This document shows, piece by piece, positions 1 to 9,492 of a stretch of 64,000 nt of DNA. The stretch spans positions 1,116,001 through 1,180,000 of the forward strand of contig CADCXC010000003.1 in NCBI GenBank assembly GCA_902806595.1, in the 5' to 3' direction. The stretch comes from Pyrenopolyporus hunteri (Eukaryota > Ascomycota > Sordariomycetes > Xylariales > Hypoxylaceae). A program made the position numbers and the translations under genes. Numbering within the stretch: the stretch's first letter is position 1; each line of letters begins with the position of its first letter. The notes beneath the pieces are model-generated. The model ran no database searches, was not told the origin of the DNA, and saw only the letters and a program-made list of their open reading frames with translations.

Positions 1-898
1 AAATGGCATTCTAGTGAGATATTTTCATAGTAGTCTTTTAAACATTCAACTCTTCTAAGAACCCTTCTGTACAGTAGATATAAACTCACCCGTGTTAGAA
101 ATGTGCCTCCCGTACTCAAGATTCCCTTGAGTCGTGTAAGGAGCCATCGCAACCCTAATGTTCTGTCACTATGCTAGTATGGTTATCAACTAAGCTGGGC
201 ATCTAGAGGATTAAGTTATAGATGTAACAACTTGGAGACATCATATCGTAAAGTCGTGAATAGCCGTTAACCTACCTAGGTCAAACGACATGGGACACTA
301 ATAACAGAATACACAAGTTTCTACTCAAAACGGCCACCAGAACTTAGTCAGAGAGTACACATAGACACCTTACTGATTGCTGCACTAGGAGCCAACATAT
401 CTGTCATAAGCGTCTGAAATTCCCGAGCGAGTTGCTGCACTTAGACTGCTGGCTATCGGACGTGCGGTTATAAACCGAGCTGCTACTTTACCAGATAACA
501 TACTATTGAGAACCTTTAGACCTTCGTGAAATTTAACTTAGAAGACTATCATAGTTGGTGATGGGTAGTTCTCGCGCCATATATAGCTGGATTAAGATAT
601 CGATGTATGAACCAGGGTAGAATAGGAGACAGAATATTGAATACTTGAGACTACTGTTTAACTTCATAGCGGGGCTCTGATAAGATAACTCAAATCTATC
701 GGGACTGCCCCGCGCCCTTCCGTCATGCGGTGTTACGCCTTTTGTTGCACAAATGCTGCGGCGCCCTTTCGTAACACCGAGAAAAAAAAGTCGGCGGGGT
801 TGAAAAGTCCCGAGTTCGACGTCGTACTAGCCCTTTTTAACTTTCGAACTTTTAGAACAAACATATCGAGAGCAGCCTCGCCTCGACATCTCACTAAA
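1..898. other. intergenic sequence upstream of MetAP2
   Basis: No reading frame here looks like a gene; the short frames are unrelated to anything I recognise. Base composition is mixed and moderately AT-rich. The last 150 bases before the ATG at 899 must hold the MetAP2 promoter and 5' leader. I see no clear TATA box and name no regulatory site. Confidence 0.6.
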
Positions 899-2414
899 AT
901 GGCTGCTAAACCACCATCCGACCAGCTGAATAAGCTGAGTGGTCAGTATAAAGTAGTAACGTCCCGGCCTGAATAACCTTCTAACGTGGAATAGTGAGCG
1001 AGGTTGGCGGTACCAATGGGAAGGCCGCGGCGGCGGCCAACGGTGCCAAGAATGGCGACTTAGCAGAACACTCCGGCGAAGATTCCGAGGACGATGCCGA
1101 CGACCAAGCAGTCGAAACTGCACCCGGGGCCGCTAAAAAGAAGAAGAATAAAAAGAAGAAGCCGAAGAAGAAGAAGAAGGCTCCTACAGCCCAGACAGAC
1201 CCGCCCAGCGTCTTGATGTCTCAACTGTTCCCGAACAATACGTATCCCAAAGGCGAGGAAGTCGAGTACAAGGACGAGAACCGCTATCGCACCACGAGCG
1301 AAGAGAAGCGACACCTGGACAACCTGAACAGTGACTTCCTCATCGACTATCGCCATGCGGCCGAGACTCACCGTCAAGTCCGTCAGTGGGCGCAGAGGAC
1401 CATCAAGCCCGGCCAGACGCTGACCGAGATCGCCGAAGGCATCGAAGACAGCGTTAGACGTTTGGTTGGACACGACGGCCTAACGGAAGGAGATGCTAAA
1501 ATTGCTGGCATGGGTTTCCCGACTGGTCTGAATTTGGATCACATTACCGCCCACTTCACCCCCAACGCTGGGAACAAGACGGTTCTGCAGCAGAGCAATG
1601 TCATGAAGGTGGATATTGGCGTCCACGTCAACGGCTGGATCGTTGACAGCGCTTTTACCATGGCGTTTGACCCCATGTACGACAACCTGTTGGCAGCCGT
1701 AAAGGATGCGACGAACACAGGTGTCAAAGAGGCCGGAATCGACGTCCGCCTGGGTGAACTCGGCGGGCTAATCCAAGAAACCATGGAAAGCTACGAATGC
1801 GAGATCAATGGTACCACCTACCCGATCAAGTCAATCCGCAATCTTACTGGCCACACAATCCTGCCGTACAGCATCCACGGGACCAAGAGTGTCCCCATTG
1901 TCAAGTCGGCCGACACCACGAAGATGGAGGAAGGCGACGTCTTTGCTATCGAGACCTTTGGCAGCACCGGAAACGGTTATGTCCACGACGAAGGGGAAGT
2001 GTCGCACTATGCTCTTCGCCGCGACGCCCCGAAAGTCGATCTACGTCTATCCTCGGCCAAATCGCTTCTGAATGTGATCAAGAAAAATTTCGGCACCATC
2101 CCGTTTGCACGGAGATACCTGGACAGACTCGGCCAGGAGAAATATTTGTTGGGAGTAAGTGCCCCCTGAACCGAGAAATTTCAGTGGCATATCTAACGCC
2201 AATATTAGTTAAACAACCTCGTCCAAACAGGTATCGTGGAGGATTATCCACCACTATTGGACAAGAAGGGGTCTTACACGGCCCAATTTGAGCATGTAAG
2301 TCTCGAGCATTGCTACGGGCATAAATAACGTAAACAGTCACTGACTTGTAACCATAGACTATTCTGCTCCGACCTACCGTGAAGGAGGTTATTAGCCGAG
2401 GAGAGGATTACTAG
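899..2414 (+). CDS. methionine aminopeptidase 2 (MetAP2)
   Basis: Cytosolic dinuclear metalloprotease that removes the initiator methionine from nascent proteins. Exons: 899-941, 995-2154, 2209-2295, 2358-2414 (448 residues). Introns begin GTCAGT or GTAAGT, and the first two carry CTAAC near the acceptor. The first exon supplies the only ATG in frame; the long second-exon frame has none near its start. An acidic stretch and a polylysine tract (residues about 62-76) precede the catalytic domain, as is usual in MetAP2. Predicted metal and active-site residues are H201, D221, D232, H301, E334 and E429. Their spacing equals that of H231, D251, D262, H331, E364 and E459 in human MetAP2, and the last one falls in exon 3, which supports the splice model. 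The C-terminus (ILLRPT ... RGEDY) is typical of the family. The next gene downstream is 1.9 kb away. Confidence 0.96.
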
Positions 2415-4304
2415 GTAAATAACAACGATCAGCTGAAGAGGATCACGTTTGTACGGATGTTTCTTCCTTAAGATGTGGTCATATTACGTTGGGTCATAAA
2501 GTTACATGAATTAACATCACGCTCTATTTCTGCTCTTCAACGGTGTAATTTGCAATGGCCCCAATGACCAGATACATAATAGGTAACAGAGCTTGGAGTG
2601 GGTTGGAGTTCACGGACTTTCGCCTGCCCTGGAGCCGCTAAGCCCTATCCCCGTGTGTGTACAATACATGGGGGTCTTACACCTTGACTTACACCTTATT
2701 TTTACACCTCGATGTCTACATACCTACCTAGGTACGTGTGTAGCGAAAACATGTAAGTGGTGGTGGAGCCAATGACGTTGGTCCCGATCTCTACCGAAAT
2801 GGATGAATAACACATCCTAATTTGGGTGAAAGACGAGATTTGAGCGGAAAAGGATAGGACTCTGCGGAATATCCCCTATTAGGAAGTCCCAGCCCTATTC
2901 AATGGTAGGTATTCAAGAGGTATTGGCCGGGTTAACTAAGACCTGACCTGCGGGCCAGTGACTGAGTTATCCGTCCGACCTACCTACCTTAAGAATTCAA
3001 TGAACAAGGCCGTAGTATGTATTAGTAGAGCTGCAAGTAGTATCGAGTCGTTAAGAATTCCCATGCTTAAAAAGGGTCACGAGCCTATGGGTATAGATTG
3101 ATCCACTGCGAGTTGCCTGATTAGAACTACGAGGGCATCATGGACTATCTAGTTTGACGTTTTATGATGCAACAGATCGAGTTCGATTAGGGGTCTTCTT
3201 CTGGGTTAGGGTTGAAGTTATAAATCGGAGGCTAACTGATGTAAGGGGCTGAAAGAAACCTGTTGGATAGCGACTGGTAACATGCTTCCGATAGGGGTCG
3301 AGATGGGCGGTATACGTAGAGCTTTGATCTCGAAGATTTACACAAATGTAATAGAATAGGTGGAGTTGTGATGTGAAAGAGGGGGTTCTGGACCCAGCGG
3401 ATCAACCTCTATCATATGCAAAAATGGGTTGCGAGAGGTAGCAGCCTCTGGACGGTTCGCTGACTCCGCCGTGCTCCAGGCTTTTTGGGCGCCTGGCCAA
3501 AGCTCGGGATCCGCTAAAGTGCCGTTCGGCCAATCAGAGGCTACGAGAATGTCAGTGCTTTCACGCCGTTTCCGAGCGATTTTCTAAACCAAGAGACGCT
3601 AAACTCAATCAGGCTGCTCAAGCGAGGTCGATAGCGTAAGGGGAGAAGATACCGAACATTACCGGGAGGCAAAAGAGGAATCCGCGATAAGGTTGCTTGT
3701 TACCATGCTACATGGAGGTAGTAGGTACAAATTTACATAGTCCTTGTCGCTTGTCGCTTGTCGCTAATGCCGATCGGGCTTCGATTGAAGGAAATTTTCT
3801 CAAAGCTTCCCCAAGTTCCTTGCCATTTGACCGCATTTAACTCCCATCTCTAGTCGCCCTCGTCACCCTCGTCCATCTTCGACACTCTCGACACTCTCGA
3901 CAATCTTTACACACTGTCTTTCGAAATACTTATAGACGGGTTAGCTAAGTTAGTTAGCTGTTCTCTGGCAACAACACAATCTTTTTGACGCTGGTCACGA
4001 GAAGAAATTAAATCGTCTTGCCTGTTTGGGCCGTAGCAATCAGCGCGCGAGAGATTTTCTTTTGTCTGTTTCGGCGCTTCTTTTTTTAAACTCTCCCGAA
4101 TCCTACGGATTACATTTCCATACACCACCCCTCCGGCCGACTTAAGAAAAAAAAGACCACTCGGAAAAAGTTAATTAGTGTTCTATTCACTACCAGCAGT
4201 CGGTCGTCCGGATTCCAATCGACCCATTTGTATTCTCGACATCGTCCTCTGGTTGGGGTTTCTCCGTTCTGCGACGCATCTATTAGGATCGTCTTTTATC
4301 GGAG
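2415..4304. other. intergenic sequence with short tandem motifs
   Basis: About 1.9 kb without a supported gene. It holds a partly palindromic TACCTACCTAGGTA motif (2721-2734), four tandem GTCGCTT-like units (about 3744-3765) and CTCGACA/CCCTCGTCA repeats (about 3855-3903). The pyrimidine-rich final 400 bases are probably the promoter and 5' leader of the UPS gene. A 73-residue minus-strand frame at 3907-4128 has no recognisable feature and is not called. Confidence 0.6.
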
Positions 4305-4880
4305 ATGAAGGTCTTCTCTAACTCGCATACCTTCAACTACTCCTGGGAAGAGGTATCGACCGCCAATTGGCGGAAGTACTGCCCCTGGAACGACAAGTCC
4401 ACCCACGTTATAGCCGTCGACACCCTCGCGCGAGAGGTCGACCCGGCCACCGGCATCCTACGAACCGAGCGTCTCATCACATGCAAGCAGTCGGCGCCGG
4501 AATGGCTCAAGTCCATAATTGGTGGCATGGAGACGAGCCAGGTCTTCGAGACGTCCTACGTCGACCCGGCCGCCAAAACCGTCACCATGGTATCGCAGAA
4601 TATCACTTGGGCCAACCTGGTCAACGTTCAGGAGACGGTGGTCTACCGACCGCTCGACGCCCATCGAACGCAATTCGAGCAAGACGCGCGGATAACGGCT
4701 CTCTGCGGTGGCTGGCAGCGAATCAAGAACAGCATCGAGGATAGCCTCGTCACCCGGTTCAGGGAAAACGCAGCGAAGGGCAAGGAGGGCTTCGAGTGTG
4801 TGCTCGCCATGAGCCGAAGGGTCTTTGCGGAAGAGCGGGAACGCGAGAGGTTACGGAACGAGGGCAAGATGGCGGCGTAA
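4305..4880 (+). CDS. PRELI/MSF1-domain protein, UPS2 (Slowmo) type
   Basis: Single exon, 191 residues, almost entirely one PRELI/MSF1 domain. The start MKVFSNSHTFNYSWEEV matches the opening of yeast Ups2 and animal Slowmo proteins. The blocks STHVIAVDTL, TERLITCKQ and SQNITWANLVNVQET are characteristic, and the last 25 residues form a charged helix. Family members act in the mitochondrial intermembrane space with Mdm35, moving phosphatidylserine (Ups2) or phosphatidic acid (Ups1) between membranes. No classical presequence is visible, as expected for this family. The start is the first ATG and gives the full domain. The gene is followed by an intergenic stretch of about 0.5 kb and then a convergent minus-strand gene. 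Assignment to UPS2 rather than UPS1/UPS3 is by overall resemblance and less certain than the family. Confidence 0.9.
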   Translation: MKVFSNSHTFNYSWEEVSTANWRKYCPWNDKSTHVIAVDTLAREVDPATGILRTERLITCKQSAPEWLKSIIGGMETSQVFETSYVDPAAKTVTMVSQNITWANLVNVQETVVYRPLDAHRTQFEQDARITALCGGWQRIKNSIEDSLVTRFRENAAKGKEGFECVLAMSRRVFAEERERERLRNEGKMAA

Positions 4881-5393
4881 GCCTAGAAATCAGCAGCCGC
4901 CAACTTCCGTTCCCGGCACCCTGCCAACAAATCATCACATCACATCACGACCACGACGTCCGCAGAGACCGTACGACGAGTGGGAAAACAACGACGTAAT
5001 TAGCATATTCGGAGTCCTTTTTAGAACAACCAAAAAATTGAGGGGCGGCTTCACATTTGGATTTTATTTTCGGCGAGAGGGGAAAAAAAAAGCACGGCGT
5101 TTCGGCATACCCAATCACACCTGCGTTGCATAGAAAAGGGCAAATTAGACCAGCTACATTCTGGCGCAGTTTACCGACTGCGGCCTGCAACGAGCGGGAG
5201 CAGATTGCTAGACTTAGAGAGATATGCATAGAGTACTCTAGTATTTAGAGCGGGGGACAAATATAATACTCACTACTCCCATCACATCTTCGTCTTCCGA
5301 GTGAACGTTCGATAGTTTTTTCGCAATGAAGTGTTCAGGTACTTCTCACATATAGGTAGGTAATTAAGCATTTTGGTATCGATGTCCTAACCC
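4881..5393. other. convergent intergenic region
   Basis: Lies between the 3' ends of the UPS-type gene (+) and the small conserved gene (-), so it should hold both 3' UTRs. It contains A-rich runs near 5030-5090. No gene or structured element is seen. Confidence 0.6.
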
Positions 5394-6043
5394 TCAGGTC
5401 CTTTCCTGTAACCCATTTTTCTCATTACATCTCCTCTCGTAGTACTCCAGCAATGACCTCGTATCCTTGTCGAGCCCAGGCGCCCCGTCCACCGCGGCCC
5501 TTGCGAACTGCGCGCCCTCGCTGTAGCGCCGGAAGAAATATAGTTCCTCAACTGCGTGTAGCATCGCCTGCGCCTCGGGCTTGGGCACGCGACCTGGGCC
5601 TAGGGGTAATTGAATGGTTTTCCATATCTGGGGATTGTTAGATTGCTGAGGCTTTGCACTTATGCCGTACTATTTATTATTTTTCTCGTGTCTACGATGA
5701 AAACGACTGTGTTATGTGGCGCTTCTTATATTTGATGTTGCATGGATAGTAAGCAATTAACGAGTGTGGGTGCGGCGCGTGAGTGAGTGGCCTTGGAGAT
5801 AAACTGACAGGAAAATGAAGAGAAGAGGATGGGATTACATACTTCTCCGTTTTCAACCTTGACTCTGTACGCCTTGCGTACTTTCTGAAAATCCTCCTCC
5901 GACTGGGCTGTCCTGTCCGCAGCAGCGCATACCTCGTCTCTCCTTGGCTGATCGCCCTCAACGGGTTCCGCTGCGTCGTTGCCGCCGTCTTCGGAGTCGG
6001 AGAGCTGGATCCCGAAGAGCCCGGCGTCGAGGTCCGGGTCCAT
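5394..6043 (-). CDS. small conserved fungal protein, function unknown
   Basis: Two exons on the minus strand: 6043-5843 and 5627-5394, joined in phase 0 (donor GTATGT; acceptor CAG preceded by CTAAC). The product has 144 residues. The first half is acidic and probably disordered (DSEDGG near residue 16), then EEDFQKVRKAYRVKVENGE runs across the junction into IWKTIQLPLGPG. The second half is helical: EAQAMLHAVEELYFFRRYSEGAQFARAAV followed by LLEYYERRC, resembling a single TPR-like helical hairpin. I have an impression of similar short proteins in other filamentous fungi but know no function. The gene is divergent from the kinase-like gene at 6446, sharing a 0.4-kb spacer. Neither exon alone would look like a gene; the continuity across the splice is the best support. 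Confidence 0.72.
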
Positions 6044-6445
6044 TATTAGTCAAGTAATGCCCGCCAACTGTACGATTACTCAGGGCTTTAGAGGGAGAAA
6101 ACCGATTTCGGACTTGGAGCTGAAGAGCTGGATTAAGGGGCCAGGCTTGGAGGTTCGCTAATTACGGGAGATATTGAGTAGCAGAAGGTTTACTTCGTTT
6201 CGGCTCTGACACCGGCGTGGATTCTAGGTGAACGTTTAGGTCTAGTCTTTCGCTTGGTGGGGTTTGTGGTTCCGCGCCCAGGTGAGGGGATGAGCCAATG
6301 ACACTGGCTTATGACACAACGTATCTAACCACAATATACGCAAGTATAGAGGATAAGACTGGTATAATAGCTTTAGATTTTGAATTTTGAAGAATTCTCT
6401 CTCTTATTACCACCGTTTCACTTCTACTCCAACTCCGGAATCGAG
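6044..6445. promoter_or_regulatory. divergent (shared) promoter region
   Basis: A 402-base spacer between the start codons of the minus-strand gene (6043) and the plus-strand kinase-like gene (6446). It must contain both promoters. No specific binding site is claimed; an AT-rich stretch at about 6310-6390 lies just upstream of the kinase ATG. Confidence 0.5.
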
Positions 6446-7595
6446 ATGGACGAGCAAGTTGCTCGCCTGGTGGACAAGGCGTGGGAGAAATTCCAGCAAC
6501 TCCCGGAGGACCGTCGACTCTGTAAGTCATGCGGAACATAACATTTTACCTCGACTTACACCTGCCGGCCTAATATAATATACGCGCGTTGAGCTTCATA
6601 AATCATCACAGCGAAAGTCCGACTGTTCGTAATGTCAATGAACCCCTCTAACCAGACGCCTCCTAGTAATCGCCATAGCCGGAATCCCAGGGTCCGGTAA
6701 GTTCTTCGGTTCTTCACTTACCTGTCTAACTCAGACGAATTCAATATATATATATATATATATATATACTAACACGGCCCAGGAAAAACCACCCTCTCCC
6801 AAATCGTGACCAACGCCCTCAACGCGCGGCACGCGACCCTGCACCCGGAGACGCCCGCCGCCTCCGGGCCCGCCGTCTTCGTGCCCATGGACGGGTACCA
6901 CCTGACGCGGGCGCAGCTCTCCGCGATGCCCGACCCGGCGCTCGCGCACGCGCGCCGCGGCGCCGAGTTCACCTTCGACGGCCACGCCTTCCTGGACCTC
7001 GTGCGGGCGCTGCGCGCCGTGCCCGTGCCCCGTTTGCGGCAACCTCAGCAGCAGCAGCAGGTGTTGTACGCGCCTAGTTTTGACCACGCTGTGAAGGACC
7101 CTAAGCCTGATGATATCGCCATCTTGCCGTCGCATCGCATCGTGGTGTTTGAGGGAATTATGTCTGCTTGGATCGCTCGCCTGTAGGTGTCTAAGTTTTT
7201 TTTTTTCTTTTCTCATTGGCTTGTTATTGCCTTTTGGCTATTGGAGGGATGGGCGGTTTTAGCCCGCTTGTTTCTGGGTTCTACTTCCTGAATCGGGGCT
7301 GCGATCTTGGGACTTCATATGCCTAGATACTTACTGAGGGCTAACTTTATTATTACAGTGGCATGAGGCAGCTCAGCTCATGGACGAGAGGTGGTTCGTG
7401 GACGTGGATTTCGCAACGGCGAGAAAGCGGCTTATAAAGAGGCACATCGAAGCCGGTATAGCGAAGGACGAGGAGGAGGCAGGGAAACGTGCCGACAAGA
7501 ATGACCTTGTGAATGGGGAACAGATCCTCAGAGAGAGGCTTGACGTGCATGAGATCATTGTAAGTAAGGAGGATGGGAAGTGGGTTCATAAGTGA
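6446..7595 (+). CDS. P-loop uridine-kinase/phosphoribulokinase-like protein, apparent 1-bp frameshift
   Basis: Exons 6446-6521, 6667-6696, 6783-7182 and 7359-7595. Exon 2 (30 nt) together with the start of exon 3 makes the Walker A motif GIPGSGKTT. Exon 3 carries VFVPMDGYHLT and GAEFTFDGHAF, typical of the PRK/uridine-kinase superfamily in which the substrate is a nucleoside or related metabolite. Exon 4 carries MDERWFVDVDF and NDLVNGEQI, also typical. The frame breaks at 7154-7155: the codon after FE reads GG plus one missing base. Read in the next frame, the sequence continues NYVCLDRSP to a GTAGGT donor at 7183 and joins WHEAAQLMDERW, exactly as the family requires. Without the extra base the protein ends within 12 codons. 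It is either a real disabling deletion or a homopolymer (GGG) sequencing error. Intron 2 contains a TA microsatellite. The natural substrate is unknown. Confidence 0.8.
6744..6768. repeat. (TA)n microsatellite inside an intron
   Basis: About twelve TA units within intron 2 of the kinase-like gene, just upstream of the CTAAC branch site and the CAG acceptor at 6782. Confidence 0.95.
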
Positions 7596-8028
7596 AGGCA
7601 TCCGGAGTCTAGAGGTGCTGTGCTCGGCGGGCTGGAGGGGGGTCGCCATCATAGGGCGCTAGCCGTCGTATGGGTGTGGATGTTAGCGTGGACAATAGAA
7701 CCCGCAATACCATAATGAAAAGCTATTTTTTATATAATCATATATAGGTAGCTGTAAATCATTTCATAGTATGCTCAATTACTCGGACTCGATGTTGTAA
7801 AGGAGAGACAGACCCAGTAGTTGCATATGAACCAGTTATGCGTACCTCTATTCGTTTAAGCCAAGTACGTTGCTAAGCGAACATAATTTTTTATCTTATC
7901 AGCCCCATAAAAATTTCGTGAATTCCGCCGCTTTTTGAGATCGATTGAATTTTGTCCCGTGCATCATTCCAATCACGTACGGAACGCGACGGGCGAGCTT
8001 AGAGACAATTGGCAACCCTATTGTCACA
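7596..8028. other. intergenic sequence upstream of Nop13-like gene
   Basis: Spacer of 433 bases between two plus-strand genes. It holds the 3' end of the kinase-like gene and the promoter of the Nop13-like gene. An upstream in-frame extension from 7945 begins with TTG and is not used. No other feature seen. Confidence 0.55.
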
Positions 8029-9339
8029 ATGGCGACTGCAGTTGTGACTGAGGTCGAACGCGAGACTTCCCCAATGGCCGACAACTCATCTAAGAAGCGC
8101 AAGTCGCAGATCGACGAGATCGAGGTAGACCTTTCGTTACCGGAGCCGCCATCGAAAAAAGCAAAGCGACTTCTCAAGAAGGGCAAGCCACTACCAGTGA
8201 AGCCTCAAAGCGACGACGAAGCCGAGTCCGAGGACGAGCTACCAATCCCGAAGAGTGCCGGCAAAGGCGGCAAGGGCGAGAAGAAATCGCAACGGTCCGA
8301 CCACGGCGTATGGATAGGAAACCTGCCCTTCACACTAACGAGGGTCGAGCTGTTCAAATGGCTGGTGGAGAGTTCGGGCGGCGCTATAAAAGAAGAGAAC
8401 ATCACGAGAGTCAATCTCCCCATAAGCAAAGACGGCAATAGGGATAGACGGAACGCCAACGGCGAGGACGCGCCGAAGCCCCAGAATAAGGGCTTCGCAT
8501 ACGTGGATTTCAACGCCGAATCTGCGGCCATCGCGGCTATGGCATTAACGGAAACCGAGTTAGGCGGGCGAAAGGTCTTAATCAAGAACTCGAACTCATA
8601 CGAAGGCCGGCCCAAGAAGGAAACCTCTGAGAATGGCTCGACCGCTACCCCCGGTGCTGCAGCGAGCGGCAATGCTCCAGGAGCAGATAAAGCGAACGGC
8701 AACATCACCAGCAAGAAAATATACGTGGGCAACCTGTCATTCCAGACCACCGAAGACGACCTGCGTGCACATTTTGATAAGTGCGGCGAAATCGAGTGGC
8801 TCAAGGTGGCCACGTTCGAGGATAGCGGGAAGTGCAAGGGCTATGGATGGGTCAAGTTCCGGGAGCCCGAAGCGGCTGGGTGGGCTGTCAAGGGGTTCGT
8901 CAAGATTAAGGAGGAGATCGAGACCGAGGACGATTTCCGAGACGGAGAAGATGAACCGGCGGACACGGAGGGTGGGGATGAGAAGAAGGAAGAGAAAAAG
9001 TTCAAGATGCGGAAGTGGTGGGTCAACCGCCTCAAGGGCCGTGAGCTGAAGATCGAACTTGCGGAAGACGATCACGTCCGATACAAGAAACGCTTCGGCA
9101 AGGACGCGCAAGGGCCGGGAAAGAGGCCGCAAGGAGGTAAAAGAGATTTCAAGGCACAGAGACAGCCAGCGAGGACGGGAGAGAGTGGAAAAGGGAATGG
9201 GGACGAGAATAGGAATGGTGCAGCGCTTGGAGACAAAAGCGAGCGCACCTCTAAGGCAGGTTACGGGGACACGGCCGTTACATCGTATCTTACTGGCGCG
9301 GTCGTTAAACCGCAGGGCAAGAAGATCACGTTCGACTAA
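8029..9339 (+). CDS. nucleolar RNA-binding protein, Nop13-like (two RRMs)
   Basis: Single exon, 436 residues, starting at the first ATG (8029). A basic/acidic N-terminus with KKRK and KKAKR clusters (possible nuclear signals) precedes two RNA recognition motifs. RRM1 has RNP2 VWIGNL (about 94-99) and RNP1 KGFAYVDF (about 154-161). RRM2 has RNP2 IYVGNL (about 231-236) and RNP1 KGYGWVKF (about 270-277), and contains an acidic insertion before the last strand. The C-terminal 90 residues are rich in G, K, R and Q. The pair of RRMs, the EPEAAGWAVKGFV segment after RNP1 and the ending KPQGKKITFD fit the fungal Nop13 family, a nucleolar protein found in pre-ribosomes. Other nucleolin-like two-RRM proteins are a less likely alternative. 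It converges on FluG, with 153 bases between the stop codons and a TTATTC repeat in that gap. Confidence 0.84.
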   Translation: MATAVVTEVERETSPMADNSSKKRKSQIDEIEVDLSLPEPPSKKAKRLLKKGKPLPVKPQSDDEAESEDELPIPKSAGKGGKGEKKSQRSDHGVWIGNLPFTLTRVELFKWLVESSGGAIKEENITRVNLPISKDGNRDRRNANGEDAPKPQNKGFAYVDFNAESAAIAAMALTETELGGRKVLIKNSNSYEGRPKKETSENGSTATPGAAASGNAPGADKANGNITSKKIYVGNLSFQTTEDDLRAHFDKCGEIEWLKVATFEDSGKCKGYGWVKFREPEAAGWAVKGFVKIKEEIETEDDFRDGEDEPADTEGGDEKKEEKKFKMRKWWVNRLKGRELKIELAEDDHVRYKKRFGKDAQGPGKRPQGGKRDFKAQRQPARTGESGKGNGDENRNGAALGDKSERTSKAGYGDTAVTSYLTGAVVKPQGKKITFD

Positions 9340-9492
9340 CGCAGTCGGAATCGATGAGAATTCTTGCCTTACAGGGGTAGTCTTATTTTTATTCTTATTC
9401 TTATTCTCATGCGGCGATGACACGCGAATGGCGGACTGCAGCTCTCTAGAGGGCCCTGTTTATCTAGGTAGATTTACATCCCTTCATCCAGC

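Noticed and set aside
3907..4128. 73-residue minus-strand frame upstream of the UPS gene
   Set aside because: No recognisable motif, isolated and in a promoter-like position.
8205..9423. long minus-strand frames opposite the Nop13-like gene
   Set aside because: Antisense shadows of a GC-rich coding sequence; no domain, while the plus strand has two RRMs.
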